From: Trichomonas vaginalis G3 | Taxonomy: Eukaryota; Parabasalia; Trichomonadida; Trichomonadidae | DNA: 64,000 nucleotides | Direction of reading: 5' to 3' | Assembly: GCF_026262505.1 (NCBI RefSeq) | Contig: NC_067206.1 | Span: 27,605,896 to 27,669,895 of the forward strand | Shown here: positions 63,139 to 64,000 of the stretch, one piece after another | How positions within the stretch are numbered: the stretch's first letter is position 1 | Layout: every line of letters starts with the position of its first letter | Made by a program: the position numbers and the translations under genes | The notes under the pieces: generated by a model | Databases searched by the model: none | What the model was told of the DNA's origin: nothing | The model's input: the letters and a program-made list of their open reading frames with translations, nothing else

Positions 63139-64000
63139 CTATGCCAAACCAAATAGAGAGGATAATTTTGATGACAATTCCTTATCTGCTTCCAAAATAG
63201 TTTTAATGATAATTGTTGAATCCTTTTCTTGTTGGATACTCTTAGTGAGTGCCTTTGAATCCCACGAAGCCCAGTTCTTTATGATTTTCATACAAATCAT
63301 TCTCCAACTGTCACTTTTATTTGCTAAATGAGCGACAATTTTGAAATTCTCTTGTGAAGCTTGTGAAGCAGAGAAAATCTGAGCGACACAGACTCTTCCT
63401 ATATTAGTGAAGTGAATGGCAGATTCCAATATCGCACTGAAAATGTAATTCTTGTGATTTACATCCATCGCCAAACTCGTAATTGCCCAAAATCCAGTTT
63501 GTGCAACTCTGTGCCATTCAGAAGAGGCTTTAAACAGTTGTACGGTCCTCTCTCCAGGCGGAGAAAAGAATGGAACAGCCATCATTCGTCCAATCTCTTC
63601 AATCGTGCAGTGATGACTCGAAATTTTTATGATTTCGGATAAATCACATTTTTGTTCGAGCAAATTCGCGATTCCTGGTATGACATCGACTATTTCTGGT
63701 ACGAAGGGTATCATTGTCGATATAATTCCTACAACAATTTTGGATTTTTCGTCAATCATCTGCTTCATTATTTCAATTATCTCATTAGTGTTGGAAGGAT
63801 TGAAAATAATGTAGTATCGTAACAGGTTCGGATATGCTATGGATAATTGGGTAATTATTCTGATGTCTGATGATAAAATAAGGTTTAAATTTTCATCATC
63901 ATTATTTGGAGGGAGGTTGAACTGGAGTTTACCAAGAAATGGCTCCAATTGGGTTACAAGTCCGGAAAGATCAAGCGAATGGCGGTTCCACTTCAGTTTG
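63139..64000 (-). CDS. HEAT/ARM-like solenoid protein, partial (C-terminal 287 codons)
   Basis: The frame is open to the right edge of the window (reading ...KWNRHSLDLSGLVTQLEPFL at the edge), so the start lies outside; the apparent first codon at 63948 is TTG, inside the gene. The visible part is made of helical pairs (IRIITQLSIAYPNLLRYYII, IVVGIISTMIPFVPEIVDVI, SEWHRVAQTGFWAITSLAMD) as in HEAT/ARM proteins. It ends KELSSKLSSLFGLA. No family recognised. No frame breaks seen. Confidence 0.6.
   Translation of the reverse strand, partial: KLKWNRHSLDLSGLVTQLEPFLGKLQFNLPPNNDDENLNLILSSDIRIITQLSIAYPNLLRYYIIFNPSNTNEIIEIMKQMIDEKSKIVVGIISTMIPFVPEIVDVIPGIANLLEQKCDLSEIIKISSHHCTIEEIGRMMAVPFFSPPGERTVQLFKASSEWHRVAQTGFWAITSLAMDVNHKNYIFSAILESAIHFTNIGRVCVAQIFSASQASQENFKIVAHLANKSDSWRMICMKIIKNWASWDSKALTKSIQQEKDSTIIIKTILEADKELSSKLSSLFGLA

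Overview
The window looks like nuclear DNA of a parabasalid protist, most likely Trichomonas (T. vaginalis or a close relative). The reasons are AT-rich intergenic DNA, intronless genes, several ankyrin-repeat proteins with the N-terminal leader seen in the large Trichomonas ankyrin family, and ordinary eukaryotic housekeeping genes on both strands. This assignment rests on recognising protein families, not on a database search.

Region 1 (1-23629) is a tandem array of a roughly 6.1-6.7 kb unit: units 1-6092, 6093-12691 and 12692-19371, and a partial fourth unit 19372-23629. Each full unit holds an ankyrin gene on the plus strand and, converging on it, the C-terminal half of an ASCC3/Slh1-type Ski2-like helicase on the minus strand. 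The units are almost identical. They differ in ankyrin-repeat number and in scattered one-base indels that break the helicase frame at different places in different copies. Two stretches of about 800 bp (near 7920-8700 and 21210-22010) are full of small deletions and are probably poorly resolved consensus. The fourth unit has a longer ankyrin gene and no helicase.

Region 2 (23630-47501) is mostly unique. It contains an ankyrin relic, a HEAT-type solenoid gene with a disrupted 3' part, a coiled-coil protein, a secreted protein with 40-residue repeats, a type I membrane protein with EGF and IPT domains, a karyopherin-like protein, an ankyrin pseudogene, PNO1/Dim2 and NOP2 (both ribosome biogenesis), a SEL1L/Hrd3-like protein, a TRAP-gamma-like protein, an M18 aminopeptidase, a 5'-truncated ankyrin gene, an RRM gene fragment and a tubby-domain protein.

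Region 3 (47502-56569) has a 2 kb gene-free stretch, then the proteasome ATPase Rpt4, a Kar5/GEX1/Brambleberry-type nuclear-fusion protein (the most notable single gene), an RRM protein and calreticulin.

Region 4 (56570-62608) is an ankyrin gene whose 3' half has been blown apart by a 37-bp minisatellite. A 3.63 kb element (57629-61257), with 46-bp terminal inverted repeats and a 10-bp target duplication, sits inside the minisatellite. The element encodes nothing recognisable. It carries about 18 monomers of a 121-bp satellite in which almost every base lies in one of three hairpins, plus about two monomers in the opposite orientation. This satellite is the least explained structure in the window. 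The window ends inside a second HEAT-like gene on the minus strand. I saw no convincing tRNA, rRNA, CRISPR or virus-like element.
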